DNA of 41,005 nucleotides from Gemmatimonadota bacterium (GTDB taxonomy: Bacteria; Gemmatimonadota; Gemmatimonadetes; Gemmatimonadales; GWC2-71-9), in assembly GCA_024641745.1 (NCBI GenBank), contig JAHECL010000008.1:1-41005 (forward strand). The letters run 5' to 3'. Position 1 is the stretch's first letter; each line of letters opens with the position of its first letter. Position numbers and translations under genes: made by a program. Shown in pieces: positions 16,036 through 24,145 of the stretch. The notes under the pieces are model-generated. The model was not told the origin of the DNA and did no database searches. It saw only the letters and a list, made by a program, of their open reading frames with translations.

Positions 16036-16865
16036 CTCGCCGCGACCGCCCACCACCCGCCGTCCAGCGCCTCCTCGGCGATGGCGAAACCGGCGGCCTC
16101 GAGTTCGGGACGGAAGAGCGGAGCCTCCGCCGCTTCCATCCCTGCGAAGATCGCGACGCCGTCTGGCGCAAGGGCCGCGCGGATGGCGGGCAGGAGCGTC
16201 ACGTTGACGTTGCGCAGGATGTTGGAGAGGAGCAGGTCCACGGGACCGAGCAGCGGCGCGAGCTGCGCCGCATCGCCGTCGAGAAATCGGCAGGCACCCG
16301 CCACCCCGTTCCGTTCGGCGTTGCGTACCGCGACTTCGTTCGACTCGGCGTCGATCTCGATGCCGGTGGCGCGCGTGGCGCCAAGCCGGACCGCGGCGAT
16401 GGAGAGGATGCCGCTGCCGCTGCCGAGGTCCAGTACCGATTGGCCGGGATGCAGGTGTCGGACGAGCAGGGTGAGGGCGGCGCGGGTGGAGCCATGTTCC
16501 CCGCTCCCGAACGCCATTTCCGGATCGAGGACCACCACCACGTCGTCGGGGCCGGACGGGGCGTCCACCCAGGACGGCGTGACGATCAGCCGTCCGAATC
16601 GCCGCGGCCCGAGTCCGTCGCGCCACCGGGTGCTCCAGTCGACCACGTCAAGCGGGCGCAGCCGCGCCGTGGCGGCCGGATCGACGCTGGCAGCGAGATC
16701 GCGGATCAGCGCCTCCGCCGCCGCTTCATCCTCGGCAAAGGTGACGAGAGTGCCGTCGTCCCGCTCCTCGATGGCCTGCCCGGTGCGGGCCACCAGCCAG
16801 GCGGCAAGCGCCGCCCCGGTTGTCGGTGGGGCCGACGGAGTGACATCCACGGCCCACCAGCCCAT
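16023..16865 (-). CDS. prmA: ribosomal protein L11 methyltransferase
   Basis: PrmA trimethylates ribosomal protein L11. The 280-residue protein has the signature DPEMAFGSGEHGST, where the family usually has DPGMAFGTGxHxTT, followed by the SAM motif VLDLGSGSGILSIAA and the catalytic-pocket motif LLLSNILRN. The N-terminal substrate-binding region is short and divergent, as is common outside Proteobacteria. The ATG at 16865 shares one base with the dnaJ stop (TGATG), and the stop overlaps rsmE. Confidence 0.93.
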   Translation of the reverse strand: MGWWAVDVTPSAPPTTGAALAAWLVARTGQAIEERDDGTLVTFAEDEAAAEALIRDLAASVDPAATARLRPLDVVDWSTRWRDGLGPRRFGRLIVTPSWVDAPSGPDDVVVVLDPEMAFGSGEHGSTRAALTLLVRHLHPGQSVLDLGSGSGILSIAAVRLGATRATGIEIDAESNEVAVRNAERNGVAGACRFLDGDAAQLAPLLGPVDLLLSNILRNVNVTLLPAIRAALAPDGVAIFAGMEAAEAPLFRPELEAAGFAIAEEALDGGWWAVAARWLP

Positions 16866-18007
16866 CAGCCGAGCGCCTCGCGGATGCGGGACCAGAAGCC
16901 CTTCCCGTGCCCCGGTGGGTCCCCCTCGTGCACGGCGAGCTCCCGGAAGAGCCGCTCCTGCTCGTCGTTCAGCCGCTCCGGCGTCCAGACGTTGATCCGG
17001 ATATGGAGGTCGCCCCGCCCCGACTGGCCCAGCCGCGGGAGGCCCTTGCCCTTGAGGCGGAGGACGGTGGCGGTCTGCGTTCCCGACGGCACGATGGCCT
17101 CTTCCTCACCCCACGGGGTCGGGACGGGAAAGGTGCCGCCGAGCGCCGCCTGCGAGAAGGAGAGCGGGAGGTCGGTGGCCAGATGCTCGCCCTGTCGTTC
17201 GAACCGGTCGTCTTCCTCAACTTCGATGAGGAGGAGGAGGTCGCCCTTCCCGCCGTTCCGGGGCCCCGCCGCCCCCTGACCCCGCATCGTCAGGTAGTTG
17301 TTGGTGGAGACGCCGGCCGGAATGTCAGCCTGGACCGTCCGCTCGGAGCGGATCCGTCCCTCGCCGCGGCAGACCTCGCAGGGCGTCCGGATGACGGTGC
17401 CCTCGCCGCCGCAGGTCGGACAGGCGGCGACCTGCACGAACTGGCCGAACATGCTGCGGGCCGCGCGGCGCACCTCACCGCTCCCGCTGCAGGTGCCGCA
17501 CGCCGCCGCGCTGGTGCCCTTCTGGGCGCCGCTGCCGTCGCACTGGGCGCAGGTGTCGAGCGTCTTGAGCTTGATGGTGCGCCGGACGCCGGTCATGACC
17601 TCGGCCAGCGTCATCTTGACCGTGACGCGGATGTCCTGCCCGCGCCGCGCCTCGGCCGCGGCGCGACCACCGCCTCCGCCGCCACCAAAGAGCGACTCGA
17701 ACCCGCCGAGCCCCCCGAAGTCGCGCATGAAGATGTTCAGCGCCTCGGTCAGGTCGACGTGGTGATACTCGAAGCCCCCGCCGCCTCGATTGCCCAGCCC
17801 CGCCTTGCCGTAGCGGTCGTAGGCGGCGCGCTTCTGCGGATCCCGGAGGACTTCGTACGCCTCGGTGACCTCCTTGAACCGGCTCTCCGCGTCGTGGGAG
17901 GAGTTCCGGTCGGGATGCAGGTCCATCGCCTGTTTGCGGTAGGCCTTCTTGATCTCGGCTTCGCTCGCGCCGCGCTCGACGCCCAGCAGGGTGTAGAAAT
18001 CGCTCAC
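16865..18007 (-). CDS. dnaJ: chaperone protein DnaJ (type I Hsp40)
   Basis: DnaJ delivers unfolded clients to DnaK and stimulates its ATPase. The 380-residue protein has a J domain with the HPD motif (DLHPDRN at about 30-36), a Gly-rich segment ([10 protein letters not shown]), four zinc-binding CxxCxGxG repeats ([32 protein letters not shown]) and the C-terminal client-binding domains. The GTG start at 18007 overlaps the hrcA stop by 4 nt. Neither dnaK nor grpE is in the window. In Bacillus they lie exactly between hrcA and dnaJ. Confidence 0.97.
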   Translation of the reverse strand: MSDFYTLLGVERGASEAEIKKAYRKQAMDLHPDRNSSHDAESRFKEVTEAYEVLRDPQKRAAYDRYGKAGLGNRGGGGFEYHHVDLTEALNIFMRDFGGLGGFESLFGGGGGGGRAAAEARRGQDIRVTVKMTLAEVMTGVRRTIKLKTLDTCAQCDGSGAQKGTSAAACGTCSGSGEVRRAARSMFGQFVQVAACPTCGGEGTVIRTPCEVCRGEGRIRSERTVQADIPAGVSTNNYLTMRGQGAAGPRNGGKGDLLLLIEVEEDDRFERQGEHLATDLPLSFSQAALGGTFPVPTPWGEEEAIVPSGTQTATVLRLKGKGLPRLGQSGRGDLHIRINVWTPERLNDEQERLFRELAVHEGDPPGHGKGFWSRIREALG

Positions 18008-19038
18008 GTCAGCAATCCTTCGACGAGCTGGCTCGTGTGCTCGACCAGCCCGATGATCTTGTCGTAGGGCATCCGGGTCGGTCCCAGGACGCCGATGACG
18101 CCGCGGAGTTCGCCGGCGCGGTAGGACGCGGTGATCAGGGTGAAATCGTTCAGCCGCGGATCGAGGTTCTCGCCGCCGATCGTGATGGTGAGCCCGTCCC
18201 CGCGGCGCTGGAGCGTCGACCGCAACAGGTCGCGGCGCTGGGTCAGGGCGAGGAGGTCGCGCATCTTGGTGTTGGAGGCGAATTCGGGCTGGTCGGCGAG
18301 CAGCTCCGCGCCACCGAGGACGACCTCCCGTCCGTCACCCGACAGGTCGAAGAGCTCGTCGCGCTCGGCCACGAAGATGTTGAGCAACTCGTGGCTCTCC
18401 GGCTCGGTGGCGGCGTCGCGCAGGCGGTCGGCCAGGGAGGTCCGGATTTCCTCGACGGACAACCCGGCCAGCCGCTCGTTGAGCACCTGCGTCACCCGGT
18501 CGAGCGCCGGCTTCGCGATGCTCCCCCGGACCTCGACAAACACGGTGCGGACGGCGCCGCTCCGCAGGGTCAGCACCATCAGGATCCGCTCGCTCGACAC
18601 CTGGACGAGTTCAAGGCGGTCGAGGACGATGTGGTTGAACGCCGGCGTCACGGCGACGCCCAGTTCCTGGGTCAGCACGCCCAGCACCTGCGCCGTCCGG
18701 CGCAGGAGCCGGTCCATCGCGTTGCGCGAGCCCGGCAGTTCCGCCTGGAGGGTCTGGCGGTCTTCGTCGCTGAGGGGAGAAAGTCGCATCAGGCTGTCCA
18801 CGTACACCCGGTAGGCCAGGTCGGTGGGGATGCGGCCCGCGGAGGTGTGGGGATGGTACAGCATCCCCTGCTCCTCGAGTTCGCTCATGATGCTCCGCAC
18901 GGTGGCAGGTGACACCCCCAGCCCGAACCGCTGGGACACGGTCCGGCTGCCGGCAGGCTCCGCCGTCTCGATGTAGGTCTGGATGACCGCCTCGAGGACG
19001 TGGAGCTGGCGCTGGGTCAGGTGGTCGGCGGATGCCAT
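18004..19038 (-). CDS. hrcA: heat-inducible transcription repressor HrcA
   Basis: HrcA represses chaperone genes by binding the CIRCE operator and is kept active by GroEL. The 344-residue protein has the winged-helix start [40 protein letters not shown] and [19 protein letters not shown], then a GAF-like domain and the C-terminal [19 protein letters not shown]. The start is ATG at 19038, 13 nt after the hemW stop. I saw no CIRCE element (TTAGCACTC-N9-GAGTGCTAA) in the window, so its target is elsewhere or diverged. Confidence 0.96.
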   Translation of the reverse strand: MASADHLTQRQLHVLEAVIQTYIETAEPAGSRTVSQRFGLGVSPATVRSIMSELEEQGMLYHPHTSAGRIPTDLAYRVYVDSLMRLSPLSDEDRQTLQAELPGSRNAMDRLLRRTAQVLGVLTQELGVAVTPAFNHIVLDRLELVQVSSERILMVLTLRSGAVRTVFVEVRGSIAKPALDRVTQVLNERLAGLSVEEIRTSLADRLRDAATEPESHELLNIFVAERDELFDLSGDGREVVLGGAELLADQPEFASNTKMRDLLALTQRRDLLRSTLQRRGDGLTITIGGENLDPRLNDFTLITASYRAGELRGVIGVLGPTRMPYDKIIGLVEHTSQLVEGLLT

Positions 19039-19051
19039 GGGGTGAATCTAA

Positions 19052-20152
19052 TCAGGAGGCGTCGGCCACCAACGCATCCAGCCGGAGCCACCCCTCGGGG
19101 GAGAGGGAGAGCCGCCCTGCTGCCACGGAGGCCCACCCGGCGTCCACCCAGCGGCCGATCACCGCCGGGGCCACCAGGTCGGCGGCGACACCCGCTGCGG
19201 TCCGGAGACCAAGGTAGAGCGCCTCCAGCCGGCGTTGCGGCGCATCGAGCCGTTCCCGCCCGGCCACCGTCCCGGACCCCGAGGCGATGGCGGCCTCCCA
19301 CGCCGCGTATTCCCGGATGTTCCACCGACGCTCCCCGGCGGTGCTGCTGTGCGCCGAGGGACCGAGTCCGAGGTAGGGGGTCCCGGTCCAGTAGCCGCTG
19401 TTGTGCCGTGCCCGATGCCCGGGACGGGCGGCGTTGGAGACCTCGTAGTGCTCCCAGCCACGCTCATCGAGGGCGCGGCTCAACAGCAGGAACTCATCCG
19501 CATATCGCGATTCGTCCACGGCGCCGGACTGCCCCCGCGCGGTCCAGTGCCCGAGCGGGGTGTGCGCCTCCACCGTCAGGCCGTAGCAGGAGAGGTGGTC
19601 GGGGTCGAGCGCGAAAGCCTCCTCGACATCGGCCCGCCAGTCGCGGTCGCGCTCGGCGGGCAGGCCGTAGATGAGGTCGAGGGAGAGGTCGGTGAAGCCG
19701 GCGGCACGCAGGATTCCGACCGCCGCACGGGCCTGTTCCGCGGTATGGGTGCGATGCATCCACGCCAGGACATCGGGGGAGAACGACTGCACGCCCAGCG
19801 AGGCGCGGGCGATGCCGGCGGCACGCCACCCGTCGGCCGCCGCGGGCGAAACATCGTCCGGGTTCACCTCGATGGTGATCTCGGCGTCGGGAGCGAGGGG
19901 CCGGGCGTCCCGCACGCCGCCCACGATCGCCGCCAGCGCGGCGGGCTCCAGCCGGGAGGGCGTCCCGCCCCCGAAGTAGATCGTGTCGACCGCAGGACTC
20001 GATTGCCACCCCGGGTCGGCCTGCACGCCGCGCCACTCGGTGAGAACCGACTCGGCAAATCCCGCGGAGGGCACGCTCCGGCGGACGGCGATCGAGAAAT
20101 CGCAGTAGCTGCAGCGTCGGGCGCAGAAGGGGACGTGGATGTACAGGTTCAC
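19052..20152 (-). CDS. hemW: HemW-like radical SAM protein (heme chaperone)
   Basis: HemW is a radical SAM protein related to oxygen-independent coproporphyrinogen oxidase and acts as a heme chaperone. The 366-residue protein starts VNLYIHVPFC with the cluster motif CARRCSYC at about 10-17. It also shows FGGGTPS, the SAM-binding ASLGVQSF block and HNSGYWTG. The N-terminal Cys that HemN adds to this motif is absent, which fits HemW. GTG at 20152 is chosen; a longer open frame extends into dprA. It lies 37 nt after dprA and 13 nt before hrcA, as in Bacillus where this gene precedes hrcA. Confidence 0.93.
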   Translation of the reverse strand: MNLYIHVPFCARRCSYCDFSIAVRRSVPSAGFAESVLTEWRGVQADPGWQSSPAVDTIYFGGGTPSRLEPAALAAIVGGVRDARPLAPDAEITIEVNPDDVSPAAADGWRAAGIARASLGVQSFSPDVLAWMHRTHTAEQARAAVGILRAAGFTDLSLDLIYGLPAERDRDWRADVEEAFALDPDHLSCYGLTVEAHTPLGHWTARGQSGAVDESRYADEFLLLSRALDERGWEHYEVSNAARPGHRARHNSGYWTGTPYLGLGPSAHSSTAGERRWNIREYAAWEAAIASGSGTVAGRERLDAPQRRLEALYLGLRTAAGVAADLVAPAVIGRWVDAGWASVAAGRLSLSPEGWLRLDALVADAS

Positions 20153-20189
20153 CGGTGGAAGGGTACAGCCCGGCGCAAGCCGATGAAAG

Positions 20190-21314
20190 TCAGGCGCGGA
20201 GAAATCGCCGCCCCGGTTCCTGCCGGGCAACGCCGTAGAGCTCGAGGGAGGAGAGCGCCGGCAGCAGCTCGGCGGCGGAAACCCCCACCACCTCGATGAG
20301 GGTGTCGAGGTGCTGCGGCGTGCGGTCCAGGGTCTGGAACACCATCCGTTCGAAGGGCGTGAGGGGCAGCGCGGGCGGAGGTGCGTCGGGCTCGGGCAGG
20401 TCGGTCCGGGCGCGGCGGCGTGGACGCACCTCCGGGTAGGCGGCGAGCAGGTCGGCGGCCTCGAGGAACGGCGTGGCACCGTCGCGCACCAGCCGGTTGG
20501 TGCCTACCGACGTGGGGCTGGTGATGGCGCCGGGCACCACCATCACGTCCCGCCCCTGCGAGAGTGCGGCATCGACGGTGATCAGCGTGCCGGACCCCGA
20601 CGCCGCCTCCACCACGACCGTCACCCGGGCAAGACCGCTGATCAGACGATTGCGGCGCTGGAAACTGCCGGCGTGGGGTCGGTTTCCTGGCGGGAACTCG
20701 GTCAGGAGCAGCCCCTCCCGTCGCATCCGCTCGTAGAGGATCCGGTTGGCCGACGGGTAGATGATGCCGAACCCGTTTCCCAGTACGCCGATCGTGTCGC
20801 CGCCGGCGTCGAGCGCCGCGAGGTGGGCAACGGCATCGAGCCCGCGCGCCATGCCGCTGACGACGCAAAGGCCGCTGCCGACGGCCGCCCCCACCACCAG
20901 CCGGCAGGCGTCGGCACCGTAGCGGGAGTGGTTCCGGCTGCCGACGACCGCCACGGCGAGTCGTTCGAGCAGCTCCAGCCGCCCGAGGGCGAAGAGCGCG
21001 GCCGGAGGTTCGGTGATGTCCTTGAGAATTGCGGGATAGGCGACGTCGCCCGGGACGAGGCAGATCCCTCCATGCTCCGTGACCTGTCGCAATACCCGTT
21101 CGCCGTGGGCGACGGAGGCGGCCTTGATGGCGGTGGCGCAGGCGCGAGAAATCCCGGGGATGGCGCACAAAAACTCAAACGGCGCCGAGAGGGCGCCGTA
21201 TGCGGTGGAGCAGGCCTGGAAGAGCGCGGTACGTCGGGCATGCCCGACCCCGTTCACCAGTGCGAGCGCGACCTGGGCGGCACGCTCCTGGTCCGACACA
21301 CCCGGCGCGTTCAC
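20190..21314 (-). CDS. dprA: DNA-processing protein DprA
   Basis: DprA loads RecA on incoming single-stranded DNA in natural transformation. The 374-residue protein has a helical N-terminal region with an HhH-like segment (ALVNGVGHAR and IPGIS), a Rossmann-fold core (AVVGSRNHSRYG, SGMARGLDAVAH, FPPGNRPHAGSFQRRNRLI) and a C-terminal winged-helix domain (LTPFERMVFQTL onward). The start is GTG at 21314, overlapping the obgE stop by 4 nt. It suggests competence potential, but no other competence gene is in the window. Confidence 0.96.
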   Translation of the reverse strand: MNAPGVSDQERAAQVALALVNGVGHARRTALFQACSTAYGALSAPFEFLCAIPGISRACATAIKAASVAHGERVLRQVTEHGGICLVPGDVAYPAILKDITEPPAALFALGRLELLERLAVAVVGSRNHSRYGADACRLVVGAAVGSGLCVVSGMARGLDAVAHLAALDAGGDTIGVLGNGFGIIYPSANRILYERMRREGLLLTEFPPGNRPHAGSFQRRNRLISGLARVTVVVEAASGSGTLITVDAALSQGRDVMVVPGAITSPTSVGTNRLVRDGATPFLEAADLLAAYPEVRPRRRARTDLPEPDAPPPALPLTPFERMVFQTLDRTPQHLDTLIEVVGVSAAELLPALSSLELYGVARQEPGRRFLRA

Positions 21315-22336
21315 TCGTCAGCCCACTCCTCGTCGGCGGGAGCGGGCTCGGCCGCCTTCGCTTCCGACACGAAGCGCCAGAGGTACTCCTTGATCTCCTC
21401 CAGGCCGCTGCCCGAGGCGCTGGAGATCGCCATCTGGCCCGCCGCCCCGGGGGCGTCGAGCACCGGCACCGCGTCTCCCTCCGGAAGGAGGTCCCGTTTG
21501 GTCAGCACCACGACATGGGGGCGTTCGGCCAGCGCGCTCGAGTAGGCGCCGACCTCGGCCCGCAACTGGTCGTACACCGCCTGTGGGTCCTCGGCGTCCA
21601 GGGGAACCATGAACGCGATGACGCGGGTGCGCTCGATATGCTGCAGGAACTTGAGTCCCAGCCCCTTCCCCTCGTGGGCGCCCTCGATGATGCCCGGGAT
21701 GTCGGCGATCACGAAGGTGCGCGACCCGCTGAGCTGCACGACGCCGAGGTTCGGCTCCAGCGTGGTGAAGGGATAGTCGGCAATCTTGGGGCGCGCCGCG
21801 CTCAGTACCGAGAGGAGGGTGCTCTTGCCGGCGTTCGGCTCGCCGACCAGCCCGACGTCGGCAATCAGCTTGAGGACGAGTTCGATGTCCCGCTCCTGGC
21901 CCTCTTCGCCGGGCTCCCACTCGCGCGGCGCCTGGTGCGTCGGGCTGGTGAACCGGGCATTGCCCCGCCCGCCCCGACCGCCGCGGGCCACCTGGAAGAG
22001 GTCTCCGTCGTGCAGGATCTCGGCGAGCACCTCACCGGTCTCCACGTCCCGCACCACGGTGCCCGGGGGCACCGGCATGTAGATGTCGTCGGCGGAGGCG
22101 CCGGTCCAGTTCTTCCCCTTGCCGTGGGCGCCGCGCGCCGCCTTCCAGATGGTCTTGTAGCTGTAGTCGAGGAGGGTGGAGAGGTTGCGGTCGCCCCTGA
22201 TGAAGATGTGGCCGCCGTGGCCGCCGTCCCCGCCGTCCGGACCGCCCTTCGGCTTGAACTTGAAGCGCGCGAAGGACGAGGCACCCGACCCGCCGGTACC
22301 CGCAATCACCTTGACGACCGCCCGATCGATGAACAT
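21311..22336 (-). CDS. obgE: GTPase ObgE/CgtA
   Basis: ObgE is an essential GTPase of 50S ribosome assembly and stress control. The 341-residue protein has the Gly-rich Obg domain at about 1-158, including GPDGGDGGHGGH and GGRGGRGNARFTSPTHQAP. The G domain has G1 GEPNAGKST, G3 DIPGII, G4 TKRD and G5 SSASGSG. It lacks the C-terminal OCT domain and ends in an acidic tail. The ATG at 22336 was chosen from the family start MFIDRAVVKV; the longer open frame lies in the CMD gene. It overlaps dprA by 4 nt. Confidence 0.97.
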   Translation of the reverse strand: MFIDRAVVKVIAGTGGSGASSFARFKFKPKGGPDGGDGGHGGHIFIRGDRNLSTLLDYSYKTIWKAARGAHGKGKNWTGASADDIYMPVPPGTVVRDVETGEVLAEILHDGDLFQVARGGRGGRGNARFTSPTHQAPREWEPGEEGQERDIELVLKLIADVGLVGEPNAGKSTLLSVLSAARPKIADYPFTTLEPNLGVVQLSGSRTFVIADIPGIIEGAHEGKGLGLKFLQHIERTRVIAFMVPLDAEDPQAVYDQLRAEVGAYSSALAERPHVVVLTKRDLLPEGDAVPVLDAPGAAGQMAISSASGSGLEEIKEYLWRFVSEAKAAEPAPADEEWADE

Positions 22337-22977
22337 CAGTCCTCCTGGGTCCAGCCCGCACGCACCACCGCCCACAGTTCCTTCACTTCCTTCCACTCCC
22401 CGTGCCCCAGCAGCGGGTTCGCCAGGGCCAGGACCGCCTCCACCTGCGCGAAGCTCGCGCCGGCGTTGAGGGCACCGCGCAGGTGGGAGTGCAGCTGTCG
22501 ATGGGTCTGCAGCACTGCGGTCTGGGCCACGGTGCACAACTCCCGACGCAGGAGGTCGAGCCCCGGCCGGCTCAAGGTGCGGCCGTAGCCCTCCACCAGC
22601 ATCCATCGATCGAGTGCCGGGTGCAGTCCGCGGACATTCCGTCGGAGGCTGGCGTAGTTGCCGCCGTACACCGTGGTGCAGGTGACTTCGCCCCGCGCCG
22701 CCCACTCGGGGAGCCGGGCATACTCGGAGTCCGCGTCCTCGGCAGGGGCAGGCTGTCCGCTCGCCTTGCGCCAGAGCCCGAAGGCCACCAGGGCGCGGGG
22801 GTATCCCGTCATCAGGACCGACTGCAGCAGCAACTCCTCGACCCACTCCGGCGCGGTGCCGGCGTCGATAACGGATGCCATTGCCTGCCGGATATCGGGC
22901 TCGTCACCACCGGCGACGGCGGCCGCCATCCGGACGAGGGCGAGGGTCGAAGCGTCGAGTGTCGCGTCAGCTGGCAT
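22336..22977 (-). CDS. carboxymuconolactone decarboxylase/AhpD-like protein
   Basis: This 213-residue protein has an AhpD/CMD-like fold. The C-terminal half matches best (RRELCTVAQTAVLQTHRQLH, HLRGALNAGASFAQVEAVL). The N-terminal half looks like a degenerate second copy of the same unit (ASVIDAGTAPEWVEELLLQS). There is no CxxC motif, so AhpD-type peroxidase activity is unlikely. A decarboxylase or other function cannot be assigned. The ATG at 22977 lies 15 nt after the asparaginase-like gene stop. Its stop codon shares one base with the obgE start. Confidence 0.75.
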   Translation of the reverse strand: MPADATLDASTLALVRMAAAVAGGDEPDIRQAMASVIDAGTAPEWVEELLLQSVLMTGYPRALVAFGLWRKASGQPAPAEDADSEYARLPEWAARGEVTCTTVYGGNYASLRRNVRGLHPALDRWMLVEGYGRTLSRPGLDLLRRELCTVAQTAVLQTHRQLHSHLRGALNAGASFAQVEAVLALANPLLGHGEWKEVKELWAVVRAGWTQED

Positions 22978-22992
22978 CAGGATAGACCCGAA

Positions 22993-24030
22993 TCAGTTGG
23001 ACTGCGGCACGACAGGCGCGCCGATGGTGGCGTGAAAACGCAGCTCACCGGCGACACGGAGCACCCCGGTCACTTCCCTGCGGGTGTTCCGGATCGCCGG
23101 CTCGGCGTGCGAGGCGAGCGAATCGAGCGGCAGCGCTGTGTTGCAGTGACTGGCCAGCTGCCGCAGGACGCCGAGCAGCGCCACCGGCGCGCTCCGCATG
23201 TCGCCGTCGTCCACCTTCAGGGCGATGCCGAGGCCCAGCGCCGGCCACGCGGCACTGTAGACCCCCTCGGCGCCGACCTTCGCCAGCACCTGCCCGTGCG
23301 TGTCGCGCATCAGGTCGGTGCAGAGCCGGCCGGCGCCGCCCACAAGCTCGGGGTGCGCCAGCATCGCCTCCCGCACGCGGACGGCGGCCGGCTCCGTCGT
23401 GACACCAAGCCGCGCGTAAGCCAGCGCCATCGCACGCAGCGGAAGGCCGAAACAGACCGTGGTGCAGCCATCGACCGCCTGCACGATCGATGCGGCTGGC
23501 AGGCCGGTCCAGCGCGCCACCTCATCGAGAATCCGCTGCTGCACCGGATGGCCAGCGGCTTCGTAGCCGCTGGTCGCCCAGCCATGGTGCCTGGCGAGGG
23601 CGAGCATCCCGGTGTGCTTGCCGGAGCAGTTGCTCCAGGCGGGCGTCATCGCGGTGCCATCACGCTGGATCCGCGCGGCGATGGCGGGGGAGAGCGGCGT
23701 GTGCGGCCCGCAGGCCAGATCTTGCTCGGTGCAGCCGATCGCCTCGAGCATCCGGCCGGCCAGCGCCACCTGTGCCGGCTCACTGGAATGGGAGGCGCAG
23801 GCCAGCGCGATGGCGTCGGGGCCGAGGCCGAAGTGGTCGGCGCCGCCGTCGGCCACCATCGGGAACGCCTGGAACGGCTTGGCGGCCGAGCGCCAATAGG
23901 TAACGAGCTCCGGGTCGCCAGAGGAGGCCTCCAGGGTTCCGCGGGCATCAGTGACGGCCACCGACACGGTATGCACCGACTCGACGAGGTCGCCGCGGGT
24001 GGATTCGACACGAAAGGGCGAGGCTGGCAT
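22993..24030 (-). CDS. asparaginase of the Asparaginase_II (PF06089-like) family
   Basis: This 345-residue protein resembles the Rhizobium etli inducible asparaginase family, unrelated in sequence to the E. coli enzymes. Residues shown to matter there have clear counterparts: the Ser-x-x-Lys in YWRSAAKPFQ, the Ser in CASHSSEPA, and the zinc-site candidates Cys and Lys in NCSGKHTGM and Cys in DGCTTVCFG. There is no signal peptide, so it should be cytoplasmic and release ammonia from Asn. Many distant members are uncharacterised, so the substrate is inferred. The ATG at 24030 is preceded at 8 nt by TATCTT, a possible -10 box that would give a very short leader. It heads the minus-strand run. 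Confidence 0.85.
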   Translation of the reverse strand: MPASPFRVESTRGDLVESVHTVSVAVTDARGTLEASSGDPELVTYWRSAAKPFQAFPMVADGGADHFGLGPDAIALACASHSSEPAQVALAGRMLEAIGCTEQDLACGPHTPLSPAIAARIQRDGTAMTPAWSNCSGKHTGMLALARHHGWATSGYEAAGHPVQQRILDEVARWTGLPAASIVQAVDGCTTVCFGLPLRAMALAYARLGVTTEPAAVRVREAMLAHPELVGGAGRLCTDLMRDTHGQVLAKVGAEGVYSAAWPALGLGIALKVDDGDMRSAPVALLGVLRQLASHCNTALPLDSLASHAEPAIRNTRREVTGVLRVAGELRFHATIGAPVVPQSN

Positions 24031-24038
24031 GGGGGACA

Positions 24039-24044
24039 AAGATA
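24039..24044 (-). promoter_or_regulatory. candidate -10 box for the asparaginase gene
   Basis: TATCTT on the minus strand ends 8 nt before the ATG at 24030, so transcription would begin close to the start codon. No clear -35 hexamer was seen at 16-18 nt. The site is weak evidence alone but lies in the divergent gap 24031-24145. Confidence 0.3.
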
Positions 24045-24068
24045 GCGGACAACGCCGGGGAGGGGGTG

Positions 24069-24118
24069 GGGGCTCCCCTTCCCCTTTGCCTGCAGGGTGG
24101 GCACGTTTCGGGAGCCCC
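24069..24118. repeat. 9-bp perfect inverted repeat in the divergent promoter region
   Basis: GGGGCTCCC at 24069-24077 and its exact reverse complement at 24110-24118 are separated by 32 nt. They lie in the 115-nt gap between the divergent asparaginase and heptose-kinase genes. They could form a stem in the leader of the kinase gene or be a regulator site. No partner is known. Confidence 0.45.
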
Positions 24119-24145
24119 GACCCTCCACGCCGCTGAGGAGATGCC

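Noticed and set aside
15316-16626. Longer version of rsmE starting inside prmA
   Set aside because: The added residues are Arg/Gly-rich and read across prmA. The family start is at 16035 or 16026.
17680-17695. Simple GGC/GGN repeat in dnaJ
   Set aside because: It encodes the normal Gly-rich linker after the J domain and is not a separate element.
18004-20152. CIRCE operator upstream of hrcA or hemW
   Set aside because: No TTAGCACTC/GAGTGCTAA arms were found by eye in the gaps or nearby coding regions.
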